Part shown: in pieces, positions 1 through 9,735 of the stretch
How positions within the stretch are numbered: the first letter of the stretch is position 1
How the letters are laid out: each line of letters starts with the position of its first letter
Assembly (NCBI GenBank): GCA_035653595.1
Contig: DASRBO010000038.1
Span: 1 to 64,000, forward strand
Direction of reading: 5' to 3'
Length of the DNA stretch: 64,000 bases
DNA from: DASRBO01 sp035653595
Lineage (GTDB): Bacteria > Actinomycetota > Acidimicrobiia > Acidimicrobiales > JAJPHE01
Made by a program: the position numbers and the translations under genes
The notes under the pieces: model-generated
Told to the model about the DNA's origin: nothing
What the model saw: only the letters and a program-made list of their open reading frames with translations
The model's database searches: none

Positions 1-1
1 C

Positions 2-559
2 CTGAGCGTGTCGGGCATCGGTGGCGGGTCCAACTCGAGCACCCTCGTCTCCGACGGGACCCGGGTCGTCGTCGAGCGGGGCGGGGTGGTGTACCCGGTG
101 ACGGGGAAGGCCCTGCGGCAGATGGGCGACCCCACCAACGCCGACCTGGTCGGCCTGGGCGCCCTGGGGGTGGCCTCCTGGGGGGTGCCCCCGATCAAGA
201 CGACCCGGGCCAACGGGGCGGTGCGGCTCACCGCCGCCGCCGACCCGGTGGCGGCGATCAACGGCATCGTGGCCCTGGCCAACGAGGTGTCGGTCACCAC
301 CAGCCGGCTCCACACGGTCAGCGGCGACTCGGCCTCGGTGCTGCGCAAGAACCTCACCTCGGGGAGCTTCTCGCTCCGCTACGGGGTGAGCGACCACCTG
401 CTCCAGTTCTTCTGGGTGGAGCTGGTCTTCCGGCCGGCGGCCCTGCCGGTCCTGCGGGCCAGCCTGGGACCCAACGCCGGCACCGACGTGTCCATGGCGG
501 TGTCGGTCACCCAGGTCAACCAGCCCCAGCACGTGACGGTCCCGACCGTCCCCACCTAA
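2..559 (+). CDS. Unidentified protein, 3' part (5' end may lie outside window)
   Basis: The reading frame is open from the left edge of the window. The first usable start codon is a GTG at position 8, giving 183 residues, but the gene could begin upstream. The chain is rich in Gly, Val, Thr and Ala, has no clear membrane segment and no motif I recognise. The C-terminal third alternates short hydrophobic and polar stretches, as in a beta-rich domain, and ends in a Pro/Thr/Val tail. It ends 34 nt before the esterase gene on the same strand, so the two may be co-transcribed. The high GC and codon pattern match the neighbours, which supports real coding. I cannot assign a function. Confidence 0.55.
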   Translation: MSVSGIGGGSNSSTLVSDGTRVVVERGGVVYPVTGKALRQMGDPTNADLVGLGALGVASWGVPPIKTTRANGAVRLTAAADPVAAINGIVALANEVSVTTSRLHTVSGDSASVLRKNLTSGSFSLRYGVSDHLLQFFWVELVFRPAALPVLRASLGPNAGTDVSMAVSVTQVNQPQHVTVPTVPT

Positions 560-593
560 CATCGGGCCCTTCAGGCGCCACTGGGGGGACACC

Positions 594-1640
594 ATGCCGA
601 ACCCGAAGATCACCGACGACCCGCGCATCGACCCGCGCATCAAGGCGCTGTTCGGGGCCCTCGACCCCCCGCCCCCGCCCGGTGATGCCGTCGACCGCCA
701 GCAGCTCCTCGACGAGGTCAGCACCGAGGAGGCCATCCTGCGGCGCAAGATGTTCACCGCCTTCCTCGACACCATCGACTCCGAGGAGCTCGCCCCCTCC
801 GCCGGGCTGGACATCACCGACCACACCGTCGAGTCCCAGCCCGACGGCAATCGGATCAACCTTCGCCTCATCCGACCGGAGAGCGACACGGCGCTGCCCT
901 GCGTGTACTACATCCACGGAGGCGGGATGGCCAGCCTCTCCTGCTACGACGGGAACTACCGGGCCTGGGGCAAGATGATCGCCCACCAGGGCGTGGCAGT
1001 CGCCATGGTCGACTTCCGCAACGCCGTGTCACCCTCGTCGGTCGAGGAGGTGGCGCCGTTTCCCGCCGGGCTCAACGACTGCGTGTCCGGCCTCAAGTGG
1101 GTGATCGAGAACCACGAGCGCCTCGGCATCGACCCCGACCGGGTCGTGGTCGCCGGGGAGAGCGGGGGCGGCAACCTGACCATCGCCACCGCCCTGATGC
1201 TCAAGCGCACCGGGGAGCTCGGGCTGATCAAGGGCCTCTACGCCCTCTGCCCCTACATCGCCGGCCGCTGGCCCCTGCCGGAGAACCCGTCCTCGACGGA
1301 GAACAACGGCATCCTGCTGGACCTGCACAACAACCGGGGGGCGGTCGGCTACGGGATCGAGGCCCTCGAACGCCGCGACCCGCTGGCCTGGCCCGGCTTC
1401 GCCACCGAGGACGACGTCCGCGGCCTGGTGCCCACGGTGATCAGCGTGAACGAGTGCGACCCGTTGCGGGACGAGGGCATCAACTTCTACCGCCTGCTCG
1501 TCCGGGCGGGCGTGCCGGCCCGGTGCCGTCAGGTGATGGGCACCATCCACGGCACCGAAATCTTCCCGGTCATGTGTCCGGAGATCAGCCGCGACGCGGC
1601 GGTGAGCATCGCCGACTTCGCCCGGCACCCGGCCGTCTAA
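594..1640 (+). CDS. Alpha/beta-hydrolase esterase of the HSL/GDSAG type
   Basis: A 348-residue hydrolase of the hormone-sensitive-lipase-like family (bacterial family IV esterases), expected to cleave short-chain esters in the cytoplasm. The oxyanion-hole motif HGGG is at residues 108-111. The nucleophile elbow GESGG carries Ser190, and the probable acid and base are Asp289 (in NECDP) and His319 (in TIHG). The roughly 100-residue N-terminal cap before HGGG is normal for the family. The ATG is preceded by a purine-rich GGGGGGA about 5 nt upstream. The gene ends 4 nt from the convergent PadR gene with no room for a terminator. The natural substrate cannot be told from sequence. Confidence 0.9.
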   Translation: MPNPKITDDPRIDPRIKALFGALDPPPPPGDAVDRQQLLDEVSTEEAILRRKMFTAFLDTIDSEELAPSAGLDITDHTVESQPDGNRINLRLIRPESDTALPCVYYIHGGGMASLSCYDGNYRAWGKMIAHQGVAVAMVDFRNAVSPSSVEEVAPFPAGLNDCVSGLKWVIENHERLGIDPDRVVVAGESGGGNLTIATALMLKRTGELGLIKGLYALCPYIAGRWPLPENPSSTENNGILLDLHNNRGAVGYGIEALERRDPLAWPGFATEDDVRGLVPTVISVNECDPLRDEGINFYRLLVRAGVPARCRQVMGTIHGTEIFPVMCPEISRDAAVSIADFARHPAV

Positions 1641-1644
1641 GCGG

Positions 1645-2172
1645 TCAGTCGCCGCCGCCGGCCAGGTCGGCGGCGGCCTCCTCGACCGTGTCTAGCCAGC
1701 GCAGGTCGGCCTCCACGTGGAGCATGGCCGCCTCCACCGCCAGCCGGGTGACCACCGGCGTCTCGGCGGAGTCGCGCAGGTCGGCCAGGTCGGCCAAGGC
1801 CTCGAGGCAGCGGTCGCGCTGGGCCCACAGGAGCTGGCGGACGTCGCCCGCGTCGGTCACCCCGTGCAGGAGGACCTTGAGCACCGACTCGTCCTTGAGC
1901 CTCACGATCTCCTCCTCCGGCCGCGACAGCCAGGTGACCAGCTCCTCCCGCCCCGCTTCGGTCAGGGAGTAGGTCTTGCGGTCGGGATGGATCTCCTGGG
2001 GCTCGAGGCGGTGGATCACCAGACCGTCCCGTTCGAGGCGGGCGAGGGTCGTGTACACCTGGCCGATGTTGAGGGACCACATGCCGGCGAGGAGATCCTC
2101 GAAGGCCACCTTGAGCTCGTAGCCGTGCCGGTCGCCCTGGCTGAGCAGGGCGAGAAGGGCGTAGCGAAGCAC
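1645..2172 (-). CDS. PadR-family transcriptional regulator
   Basis: A winged-helix regulator of the PadR family. It has the N-terminal signature LLALLSQGDRHGYEL, the recognition-helix region with YTTLARLERDGLV, and a C-terminal dimerisation helix, 175 residues in all. An ATG exists 10 codons upstream at 2202, but I prefer the GTG at 2172. Family members normally begin right before the LRxALLxLL helix, a TATAGT -10 box lies 6 nt before this GTG, and the upstream codons contain a palindrome that looks like an operator. It is divergent from the ABC exporter genes, so it very probably represses itself and that exporter, as PadR proteins often do for drug-efflux operons. The ligand is unknown. Confidence 0.9.
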   Translation of the reverse strand: MLRYALLALLSQGDRHGYELKVAFEDLLAGMWSLNIGQVYTTLARLERDGLVIHRLEPQEIHPDRKTYSLTEAGREELVTWLSRPEEEIVRLKDESVLKVLLHGVTDAGDVRQLLWAQRDRCLEALADLADLRDSAETPVVTRLAVEAAMLHVEADLRWLDTVEEAAADLAGGGD

Positions 2173-2178
2173 CGCTTG

Positions 2179-2184
2179 ACTATA
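2179..2184 (-). promoter_or_regulatory. -10 box TATAGT for leaderless padR transcript
   Basis: On the minus strand TATAGT is followed by 6 nt and then GTG at 2172. This spacing places the transcription start at or next to the start codon, so the mRNA would lack a leader. The box overlaps the left arm of the palindrome, as expected for autorepression. No clear -35 element is visible. Confidence 0.55.
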
Positions 2185-2199
2185 CCTACTCGGTAGGTA
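2183..2199. promoter_or_regulatory. Palindromic operator, probable PadR binding site
   Basis: A perfect inverted repeat TACCTAC-TCG-GTAGGTA with 7-bp arms lies between the PadR gene and the divergent ABC exporter. It overlaps the padR -10 box and sits about 55 nt before the exporter start codon. It is AT-rich compared with its surroundings. Binding by the adjacent PadR protein is inferred. Confidence 0.6.
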
Positions 2200-2252
2200 C
2201 ATAGTGACGACTTACGTACTGCGTATGCAGGGGACGCTGGGGAGGGCGGCGA

Positions 2253-3052
<800 letters not shown>

Positions 3053-3056
<4 letters not shown>

Positions 3057-5593
3057 GCCGGCCGACCGCCTGGCCCCTCGCCGGGCTGGTCGCAGTGCGC
3101 AGCCTCGGCCGCCAGCGGGGGCGTTCGGCCGCCATCATGGCCGGGGTCGCCCTCGGCGTGGCCATCAACTTCGGCGTCTCCATCGCCAACGCCAGCACGA
3201 CTGCCATGGTCCACTCGCTCACCCAGGCCCTGGCCGGCAACTCGCAGGTGCTGGTGCGACCCCTGAGCACAGATCGGGCCGGCCTCGATCCGGCGCTGGC
3301 GCCCCGCATCGAAAGGCTGGCCGGGGTCAACGCCATCCAGCCGGAGATGCAGCTGGCGGTGGAGGTGGACAACCCCGCGCCAGGCCCCATCGGAGTGCCA
3401 AGGGGCTTGGGCGAGGAGCTGCGGGGGGCCGACTGGGGCTCGACCACCCTGGACAGCATCCCGCTGGTGGCCGGGCGCCTGCCCTCCACCGGGGCCGAGG
3501 AGATCGTGCTGCCCAGCGCCGCCGCCGCCCGCATCGGCGTTTCGGTCGGCACCCCCGTGGTCGTGCACTTCATGACCAGCACGGCCCGGATGACGGTGGT
3601 CGGCCTGGCCGGGGGCGGCGGGCCGGAGCTGGCCGATCCGGGCTACACCGCCTTCGCCCCCATGGCGCCCGCCCGGGCGCTGGGTGGCCCGTCCACCGGC
3701 CTGGCCGACATCCAGGTGGGTCTGGCCTCGGGCGTCGATCCCACCACCTGGGTGCACCGCCACTCGGGCGAGCTCGGCCCGGGGGTGCAAGCGGTGGTGT
3801 CGGCCAACGCCTACTCCGACTCGGCCGACACCCTCAGGGCCCTGGGCGGGGCGCTGGACGGGACGGCGGGCGTGGCCCTGTTCGTGGGCATGTTCCTCGT
3901 GTACCTGACCATGTCCACCCGGGTGCTCGAGCGCACCCGCACCCTGGGCCTCATGTACGCCCTGGGCACCTCCCGCCGCCAGGTGGTTGGCATGGTGCTG
4001 GCCGAAGCGGTGGCCATCGGTCTGGTCGGCAGCGCCATCGGCGTACTCGTCGGCTTCGCCGTGGGGGCGGGCCTGGTCCACATGACGCCGAACCTGATCG
4101 GCTCGGTCCCCAACCACACCACCGTGCCGCTGGTGCAGATCCCGCTCTCCATCCTGGCCGGGCTGGGGATGGTCGTCATCGGCGCGCTGGTGCCCGCCCG
4201 GCGGGCGGGCCGCCTCAGCCCCGTCGAGGCCCTGAAGGCGGACCACGAGCCCGACCGCCGCCGCTCGCCGTGGTGGATCGCCGGTGCGGCGGTCATCGCC
4301 GCCGGCCTGGCCCTGCGCCCCGAGGCCGGGCTGCACCCCAGCATCGTCCTACTGGCGGTGGGCCTGATCCTCCTGGGCGCCGTGCTGGTGGTGCCGGCCC
4401 TGCTGCGCCCGCTGGCCACGGTGGTCGGACGGCTCACCCGACGGGCCTCCCCCGTCATCGGGTCCATCGCCGTGCTGCACCTGTCGCGGGAGCGCAACCG
4501 GTCGGCCTACACCCTCTCCCTGGTAATGGTGGTCATGGCCATGGCGTTGGCGGTGGCGAGCGGGGTGACCTCGATCCGGTCGGTGCTCGACCGCGAGGCC
4601 CGGGCGCAGCTGGTGGCCGACGTCCGCATCTTCGGCATACAGACCCCGGCCGGTCTGGCCCTCGTGCGCCAGACCCCCGGCGTGGCCGCGTCCACGGCCA
4701 TCTACCGGGTCCCCTCCGGCGACTACCTGGCCGCCCGGCCGACCCAGTCCAGCTTTATGCAGCTGATCGACCCGACCACCTACTTCAGCGCCGGCGGCTT
4801 CGCCTTCACCTCCGGCGACGCCCGGAGCGCCAGAGCCGCTCTCCAGGCGGGCAACGGTGTCCTGGTGCCCACCTCGATAGCCCACCTGCTCAACCTGCAG
4901 GCCGGGTCGCCCATCGAGCTGGAGACGGCACTGGGACCCCGGCCGTTCGTGGTGGGCGGCGTCTTCATCAGCCAGATCAACTCCCCCGGCCTCGTCCTCT
5001 CCTACGCCGAGGGCCAGACGTACTACAACGCCTCCGGCATCAGCGAGGTCGACGCCGTCGTGCAGCCGGGCACCAACGTCGCCGTCCTGGCGTCGACGCT
5101 CAACCAGAAGATGATCGACCGGGTCGGCTACGGCATCGGCTGGCAGACGATGGCCCAGCTGCGGGCCATGGTCGACCAGAACATCAACGCCATCGCCGGC
5201 ATGCTGATGGCCGTCCTGGGGGTGGCCGGCGGCATCGGCCTGCTCGGCCTGGCCAACACCCTGGTGATGTCGGTGATCTCCCGCACCCGCGAGATCGGCC
5301 TGCTGCAGGCGCTGGGCACCGACCGCCGCGGCATCGGGCTGATGGTCCTCACCGAGACGGCGACGCTGTGCGGAGCGGCGTTCGTGCTCTCCCTCGTCCT
5401 GGCGGCCCTGCTCAACGGCATCGTCGACGATGCCACCCTCTCCACCCTGGCGGTTCGCAGTCCGTCGCCCTACCCGTGGTCGTTCGTGCCGGTGGTGGCG
5501 GTGGTGAGCGCGGTGGCCGCCCTGGCCGCCTCGGTGCCTCCCATCCGGCGCTCGCTGCGGCTCTCGCCGGCACTGGCCCTGCGGGTCGACTGA
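3053..5593 (+). CDS. FtsX-like ABC transporter permease
   Basis: An 846-residue membrane protein with the duplicated FtsX layout. An N-terminal membrane helix (about residues 20-45) precedes an extracytoplasmic region. A first FtsX domain with three or four helices (about 270-400) is followed by a linker and a second hydrophobic start near residue 480. A second extracytoplasmic region and a second FtsX domain (about 710-840) complete it. Each FtsX domain has the motif RTRxxGLxxALGTxRR, seen near residues 290 and 755. This domain order matches mechanotransmission-type exporters rather than classical importers. The GTG start overlaps the ATPase stop. The transported substrate is unknown; context with PadR favours a toxic-compound or envelope-stress role. 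Confidence 0.92.
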
Positions 5594-5641
5594 GCCGCCG
5601 GCCGCCGGGGGCGCTACCGTCCAGCGACCCTGGAGGCGCCG

Positions 5642-6472
5642 GTGACCATAAAGCACCTACCCCCCGACAGCGGACCGGAAGCGGTGGCGGAGGCGCTGTC
5701 CTCCGATGGGGCGGTGATCGTCGACGACGTCGCCCCCCACGACCAGCTGGACCGCATCGCCGGCGAGCTCGAGCCTTCGATGAGGGCCACCCCGACCGGG
5801 CCCGACGACTTCAGCGGCCGCAACACCCGCCGCACCGGCGCCCTCATCGCCCGCTCACCGACGGCCCGCCAGCTGGTCACCCACCCGTTGATCCTCGGCA
5901 CCGCCGGTGTGTTCCTCGGCCACGCCACCAACTTCCAGCTCCACCTGACCCAGGCCATCGCCATCGGCCCCGACTCCCCGGCCCAGCCCATCCACCGCGA
6001 CCAGTGGGCCTTCGACTTCTTCCGCTTCCCGTCCGGCTACGAGGTGCAGTGCAACACCCTCTGGGCCCTCACCGACTTCACCGAGGCCAACGGGGCGACC
6101 CGGGTCGTCCCCGGCAGCAACAAGGCCGAGGACCGGCTGTCCTTCACCGCCGAGGACACCGTGCCGGCGGAGATGGAACGGGGCTCGGTCCTCGTCTACT
6201 CCGGCAGCGTGTACCACGGCGGCGGGGCCAACCGGACCCAGGACGTCCGCGTCGGCCTCAACATCACCTACTGCCTGGCCTGGCTGCGCCAGGAGGAGAA
6301 CCAGTACCTGTCGGTGCCCCGCGAGGTGGCGGCGACCCTGCCCACCGACCTCCTCAGGCTCATGGGCTACGCCCGCGGCGCCTACGCCCTCGGCTACATC
6401 GACGATCTGCGCGACCCGATCGAGGCCGTCCGGCCGGGCGAGGGATCGCTCGGCTTCGCCACCTCCGGCTGA
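5642..6472 (+). CDS. Phytanoyl-CoA dioxygenase (PhyH) family oxygenase
   Basis: A 276-residue Fe(II)/2-oxoglutarate oxygenase of the PhyH family. The metal-binding HxD is His118-Arg-Asp120 in PIHRDQW. The distal His is His192 in YHGGG, followed by an Arg (198 or 203) suited to bind 2-oxoglutarate. The family hydroxylates fatty-acyl chains, amino acids or secondary metabolites, and the substrate cannot be read from sequence. The GTG start follows TGGAGG, and a TACCGT -10 box lies at 5615-5620. It stands 48 nt after the permease gene and 4 nt before the next gene, so it could also be read through from upstream. Confidence 0.88.
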   Translation: MTIKHLPPDSGPEAVAEALSSDGAVIVDDVAPHDQLDRIAGELEPSMRATPTGPDDFSGRNTRRTGALIARSPTARQLVTHPLILGTAGVFLGHATNFQLHLTQAIAIGPDSPAQPIHRDQWAFDFFRFPSGYEVQCNTLWALTDFTEANGATRVVPGSNKAEDRLSFTAEDTVPAEMERGSVLVYSGSVYHGGGANRTQDVRVGLNITYCLAWLRQEENQYLSVPREVAATLPTDLLRLMGYARGAYALGYIDDLRDPIEAVRPGEGSLGFATSG

Positions 6473-6476
6473 GCCG

Positions 6477-7298
6477 GTGGCCGACCAGGAGGCGGCCGAT
6501 CCGGCCGAGCTCTACGCCGTCGAGCCGGCGGAGTTCACCGCCGCCCGCAACGCCATGGCCAAGCGGCTCAAGGCCGAGGGGCGGGCCGAGGAGGCGGCCG
6601 AGGTGTCCCGCCGGCGCCGGCCCACGCCCACCGCCTGGGCCCTCAACCAGGTGGCCCGCCGCCGGCCCGACCTCCTCGAGGCCCTCGCCGCCGCCGGCGG
6701 GCGCCTGCGCCAGGCCAGCGCGGCCGCCGTGGGCGGTGACCGCTCCGGGCTGGCTGAGGCCCAGGCGGCGGAGCGGGCGGCCGTCCGGGCGACGGTGGAC
6801 GCCGCCGTCGAGTTCCTCGGAGCCAGGGCGACCGACGCCGCCCGCCGCAAGCTGGGCGACACCCTGCGGGCCGCGGTGATGGACCCGGCCGTGGCCGACC
6901 TGGTCTCCCGCGGGGTGCTGGAGACTGACATGGACGCCTCCGGGTTCGGCCTGGTCCCCCCTGGTGCCGCCGGGGAGACGGGACCGGCCAGCTCCCCGGC
7001 ACCCCAGCCGGCGCCCCAGGCCGCCGACGGCGCCGGCGGGGCGGTCGGCCCGGCCCGGGCCGCACCGTCGCGGCGGGACGCCGCTCCAGGGTCGCCCACG
7101 GGAGCCGACGGCCGCCGGCGGGAGGCCGAACGGCGGGCGCTGACCGCCGAGCGGGACCGGCTCACCCGCCAGCAGGAGCGCCTCCAGCGGGCCCTCGCCG
7201 AGGCCGAGGAGCGGGCCCACCAGCTGCGCGAGGAGCTCGCCGCCGGCCGGGCGGAGCTGGAAGCCGTCGAGTCGCGCCTGGCCGCGCCCGATCCGTGA
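6477..7298 (+). CDS. Conserved actinobacterial protein with C-terminal coiled coil
   Basis: A 273-residue soluble protein. Its N-terminal 150 residues carry features I recognise from an uncharacterised actinobacterial family: LYAVEPAEFTAARNAMAKRL, a RRPTPTAWALNQVARRRPD stretch and an alanine-rich helical segment. A Pro/Ala-rich linker follows (about 160-205). The last 65 residues are a strongly charged Glu/Arg/Ala heptad region that should form a coiled coil. It starts with GTG 4 nt after the PhyH stop, so the two are probably one operon. The family has no established function. Long helices plus a flexible linker suggest a protein- or nucleic-acid-scaffolding role, which is only a guess. Confidence 0.75.
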   Translation: MADQEAADPAELYAVEPAEFTAARNAMAKRLKAEGRAEEAAEVSRRRRPTPTAWALNQVARRRPDLLEALAAAGGRLRQASAAAVGGDRSGLAEAQAAERAAVRATVDAAVEFLGARATDAARRKLGDTLRAAVMDPAVADLVSRGVLETDMDASGFGLVPPGAAGETGPASSPAPQPAPQAADGAGGAVGPARAAPSRRDAAPGSPTGADGRRREAERRALTAERDRLTRQQERLQRALAEAEERAHQLREELAAGRAELEAVESRLAAPDP

Positions 7299-7727
7299 CC
7301 GTGCTCACGCCCCGGCGATGTCCACCGACGGCCGGAAGCGTGCGACGTCTCCAGCACCCCATGCAGGGGATGGGACTCGAAGTCGGACATCGCCGCCCCG
7401 CAGTCGGCGCCGGGCGGCTGCGGGATCGGCGTGGTCCCCGAGCGGGTCGCCAGCCAGAGCCCACTGGCCGCCGGCCTGCGCGTTCTGGCGGTGGACGCCG
7501 ACCTGCCGGCCTTCGACATCGGCGCCTGCACCACCGCCGATCGGCTGGCCCGGCCGGCGGTGTCGGCCCTGTGGTCGCCGCTCACCAGCTGAGCAGCCCG
7601 GCGCGGGTCCTTCGCCGCTGCCCCTCCCCCGGCGGCCCCTACCGTCGCCGAGGGAGGTGGCGCCGGCCCGGACCCCGCCCCTAGGGGCGGTTTGAGGCTG
7701 GCCAGGGGCGGGCATTCGGGATCTGTC
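7299..7727. other. Stretch without an intact gene
   Basis: These 429 nt hold no convincing intact gene on either strand. The middle carries the decayed LysR fragment described separately. The remainder is GC-rich sequence with only short overlapping frames. Confidence 0.6.
7422..7592 (+). pseudogene. Relic of a LysR-type regulator (C-terminal end of effector domain)
   Basis: One frame encodes about 56 residues beginning GIGVVPERVASQSPLAAGL, followed by RVLAVDADLP and a run ending in PAVSALWSPL. This matches the pattern at the end of LysR substrate-binding domains (G-G-V-x-P, L-x-V-L-x-L-D, then a final amphipathic helix). No helix-turn-helix and no first half of the effector domain is present upstream, and there is no plausible start codon. 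I therefore read it as the surviving 3' end of a deleted lysR gene. It could instead be chance similarity in GC-rich sequence, but the match to the family pattern over the full length argues against that. Confidence 0.45.
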
Positions 7728-7922
7728 ATGGAAGTGTCGGGCCTCATCCGCCTGGCCGGGGTGCTGGCCACCCTGGGCCTGGGCACCCTGATGCTCATCC
7801 AGGGTGGGATCCACGGCCAGGTGGCCGCGCTGGCGGCCGCCGCCCTGGCGGCTCCGACCGCCCTGGTCATCTGGTTCCGGGCCGGCGCCGAGCGGCGCTG
7901 GCGGGTCCCCCCGATCGGCTGA
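7728..7922 (+). CDS. Small two-helix membrane protein
   Basis: A 64-residue hydrophobic protein starting at ATG 7728. Two predicted membrane helices (about residues 5-25 and 30-50) are separated by a short GIHGQ turn, and the chain ends in a basic tail (GAERRWRVPP). An earlier in-frame GTG at 7692 would add 12 hydrophilic residues, but the ATG places the hydrophobic segment at the usual distance. It ends 25 nt before the protein kinase gene. I do not recognise a family. Coding potential rests on the clean two-helix pattern and the position in a tight gene string. Confidence 0.5.
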   Translation: MEVSGLIRLAGVLATLGLGTLMLIQGGIHGQVAALAAAALAAPTALVIWFRAGAERRWRVPPIG

Positions 7923-7947
7923 GCGTCCGAGCGGGTATTACTGGGGG

Positions 7948-9255
7948 GTGACGCTCGCCCCCACCGGGCTGGTGGCCGGCCGCTACCGCCTCGACTCCGT
8001 CATCGGCCGCGGCGGCATGTCGACCGTCTACGCCGGGCTGGACACCAGGCTGGGCCGGCCGGTGGCGGTCAAGGTGATGCGCCCGGAGCTGGCCACCGAC
8101 CCCGGCTTCCTCGCCCGGTTCGAGGACGAGGCCCGGGCGGCGGCCCGCCTGTCGCACCCCAACGTGGTCGCCGTCTACGACACCGGCGACGACGGTGGCA
8201 CGCCCTTCATCGTCATGGAGCACCTCCCCGGTGGCTCGTTGGCCGACCTCCTCGCCGTCGAGGGGCGGCTGGCGCCCGGGCGGGTGGTTGAGGTGGTCGG
8301 CGGCGTGCTGGCCGCCCTGGCGGCGGCCCACCGAGCCGGCATCGTGCACCGCGATGTCAAGCCGGCCAACGTCCTCTTCGCCGAGGACGGCTCGGCCAAG
8401 GTGTCCGACTTCGGCATCGCCAAGGGCCTCGAGGAGGGATCGGCCGCCGACCGGACCACCGCCCAGATGGTCGTCGGCACCCCGGCCTACATCGCCCCCG
8501 AGCGGCTGGAGGGCCGCCCGGCCGGCCCGGCGGCGGACATCTGGTCGACCGGGGTGCTCATGTACGAGGCCCTGACCGGCAGGCGTCCGTTCGATCAGGG
8601 CGGCACCGCCCTCGACGTGGCCCGGGCGGTCCTGTACTCCGACATCCGACCGGCCGCCGACCTGGTGGAGGCGGGAGTGCCCCCCGCCCTGGCCGGGGTG
8701 GTCGAGCGGGCCATGAAGCGCCGGCCCGAGGAGCGCTTCGCCTCGCCCGCCCTCATGGCCCAGGCCCTGGTGGCCCCGACCCTGGTGGCCGGCACCGGCC
8801 CCGACGCCCCAACCGTGGCCCTGACCGCCCTCGGGGACTCTGCGGTCGGCGGCGGCGGCGGCGGCCCGGCGGCCACCTCGGGTGCCGGCCATCCCGAGGA
8901 GCGCTCCGGGGCCGGCCGTCCCGAGGCGACCCAGGTGCTGGTGGCGGCCCCGGCGGCAGCGGGGGCGGAGGGGATTCGGGCCGCCGCGCCAAGGACCAGG
9001 GGCGGGCGGGAACACCCGGAGGCGCCGCCGGGTCGGCCCCACCCCCTGGTGGCCGCCCTGGCCGCCGCGGTGGTGCTGGCGAGCCTGCTCGTCGGCCACC
9101 GCTCCCCGCCGGCCCAGACGGTGGGCCGTACGGCCACCACCACGTCCACCACCCCCACCACCGTGGCCGTTGTTGTCACCACCGAGCCCGCCCCACCGCC
9201 CCCGCCGCCGCACCACGGTGGCCCCCACCGGGGCCACGACGCCGAGTCCGGCTGA
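7948..9255 (+). CDS. Membrane-anchored Ser/Thr protein kinase (PknB-like catalytic domain)
   Basis: A 435-residue Hanks-type kinase. All catalytic elements are present: glycine loop IGRGGMSTVY, Lys42 in VAVKV, HRDVKPAN at 134-141, DFG at 154-156, and the activation segment GTPAYIAPE. The kinase domain ends near residue 265. An Ala/Gly-rich juxtamembrane linker follows, then one membrane helix (about 375-390) and a short Thr/Pro/His-rich outer tail. There are no PASTA or other sensor domains, so ligand sensing is not obvious. The GTG at 7948 was chosen because the conserved domain begins 12 residues later; a TATTAC hexamer lies 6 nt upstream. A strong hairpin follows the gene. Confidence 0.92.
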   Translation: MTLAPTGLVAGRYRLDSVIGRGGMSTVYAGLDTRLGRPVAVKVMRPELATDPGFLARFEDEARAAARLSHPNVVAVYDTGDDGGTPFIVMEHLPGGSLADLLAVEGRLAPGRVVEVVGGVLAALAAAHRAGIVHRDVKPANVLFAEDGSAKVSDFGIAKGLEEGSAADRTTAQMVVGTPAYIAPERLEGRPAGPAADIWSTGVLMYEALTGRRPFDQGGTALDVARAVLYSDIRPAADLVEAGVPPALAGVVERAMKRRPEERFASPALMAQALVAPTLVAGTGPDAPTVALTALGDSAVGGGGGGPAATSGAGHPEERSGAGRPEATQVLVAAPAAAGAEGIRAAAPRTRGGREHPEAPPGRPHPLVAALAAAVVLASLLVGHRSPPAQTVGRTATTTSTTPTTVAVVVTTEPAPPPPPPHHGGPHRGHDAESG

Positions 9256-9262
9256 CCCGGTG

Positions 9263-9283
9263 CCCGACCGGTGGCCGGTCGGG
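9263..9283. terminator. Hairpin terminator between convergent kinase and cupredoxin genes
   Basis: The 9-bp perfect stem CCCGACCGG / CCGGTCGGG has a 3-nt loop and lies 8 nt after the kinase stop and 13 nt from the stop of the opposing gene. It has no T-run, as is common for terminators in GC-rich Actinobacteria. It could serve both strands. Confidence 0.65.
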
Positions 9284-9295
9284 GGGGGGACCACC

Positions 9296-9658
9296 TCAGC
9301 CGGAGGTGACGATCACCTCGGCGTGCATCTGGGGATGGATGGTGCACACGTAGTAGTAGGTGCCGGGGGAGTCGAAGGTGTGGGTGAAGAAGCCCCGGCT
9401 CTGGGTGGGGCTGTGGAAGTCGCCGAAGGTCACGTTGTGGGGGACCACGCCGTCGTCCCAGCGCCAGGTGACCGACTCGCCGGCCTTGATCCTGATGACC
9501 TGGGGGATGAAGGACAGGTGGGCCACGTCCACGTTGTGACCCGGGGGCAGCACCGGTATCCCCGTGCCGGTGGGAAGGGTTACCGATGCGCCGCAGGCGG
9601 CCAGGACGAGGGCGGCGACGCACAGCAGCAGGGGGGCGACCTTTCGCATGGCGGCCAT
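9296..9658 (-). CDS. Cupredoxin-domain lipoprotein (plastocyanin-like)
   Basis: A 120-residue secreted type-1 copper protein. The N-terminus has basic residues, a hydrophobic core and a lipobox LAAC with Cys22, so it should be lipid-anchored outside the membrane. The copper ligands are His74 (PHN), Cys105, His108 and Met111 in CTIHPQMH, the complete plastocyanin/pseudoazurin set. It probably shuttles electrons or binds copper at the cell surface. I start at ATG 9658; an ATG three codons later is equally possible, and longer in-frame starts would put a hydrophilic stretch before the signal peptide. It stands alone, convergent with the kinase. Confidence 0.88.
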   Translation of the reverse strand: MAAMRKVAPLLLCVAALVLAACGASVTLPTGTGIPVLPPGHNVDVAHLSFIPQVIRIKAGESVTWRWDDGVVPHNVTFGDFHSPTQSRGFFTHTFDSPGTYYYVCTIHPQMHAEVIVTSG

Positions 9659-9735
9659 CCTGTCAACCGGCCGTTCGGCGGCGCTACTCGACACCGTCAC
9701 CCAGCCCGGCCGGGGGCCCGGGCGCACCGGCGGGC

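Noticed and set aside
7360..7405. Possible tRNA T-arm-like text (GGGACTCGAAGTCGG)
   Set aside because: It lacks the GTTCRANNC loop, and no acceptor or anticodon stem can be built around it.
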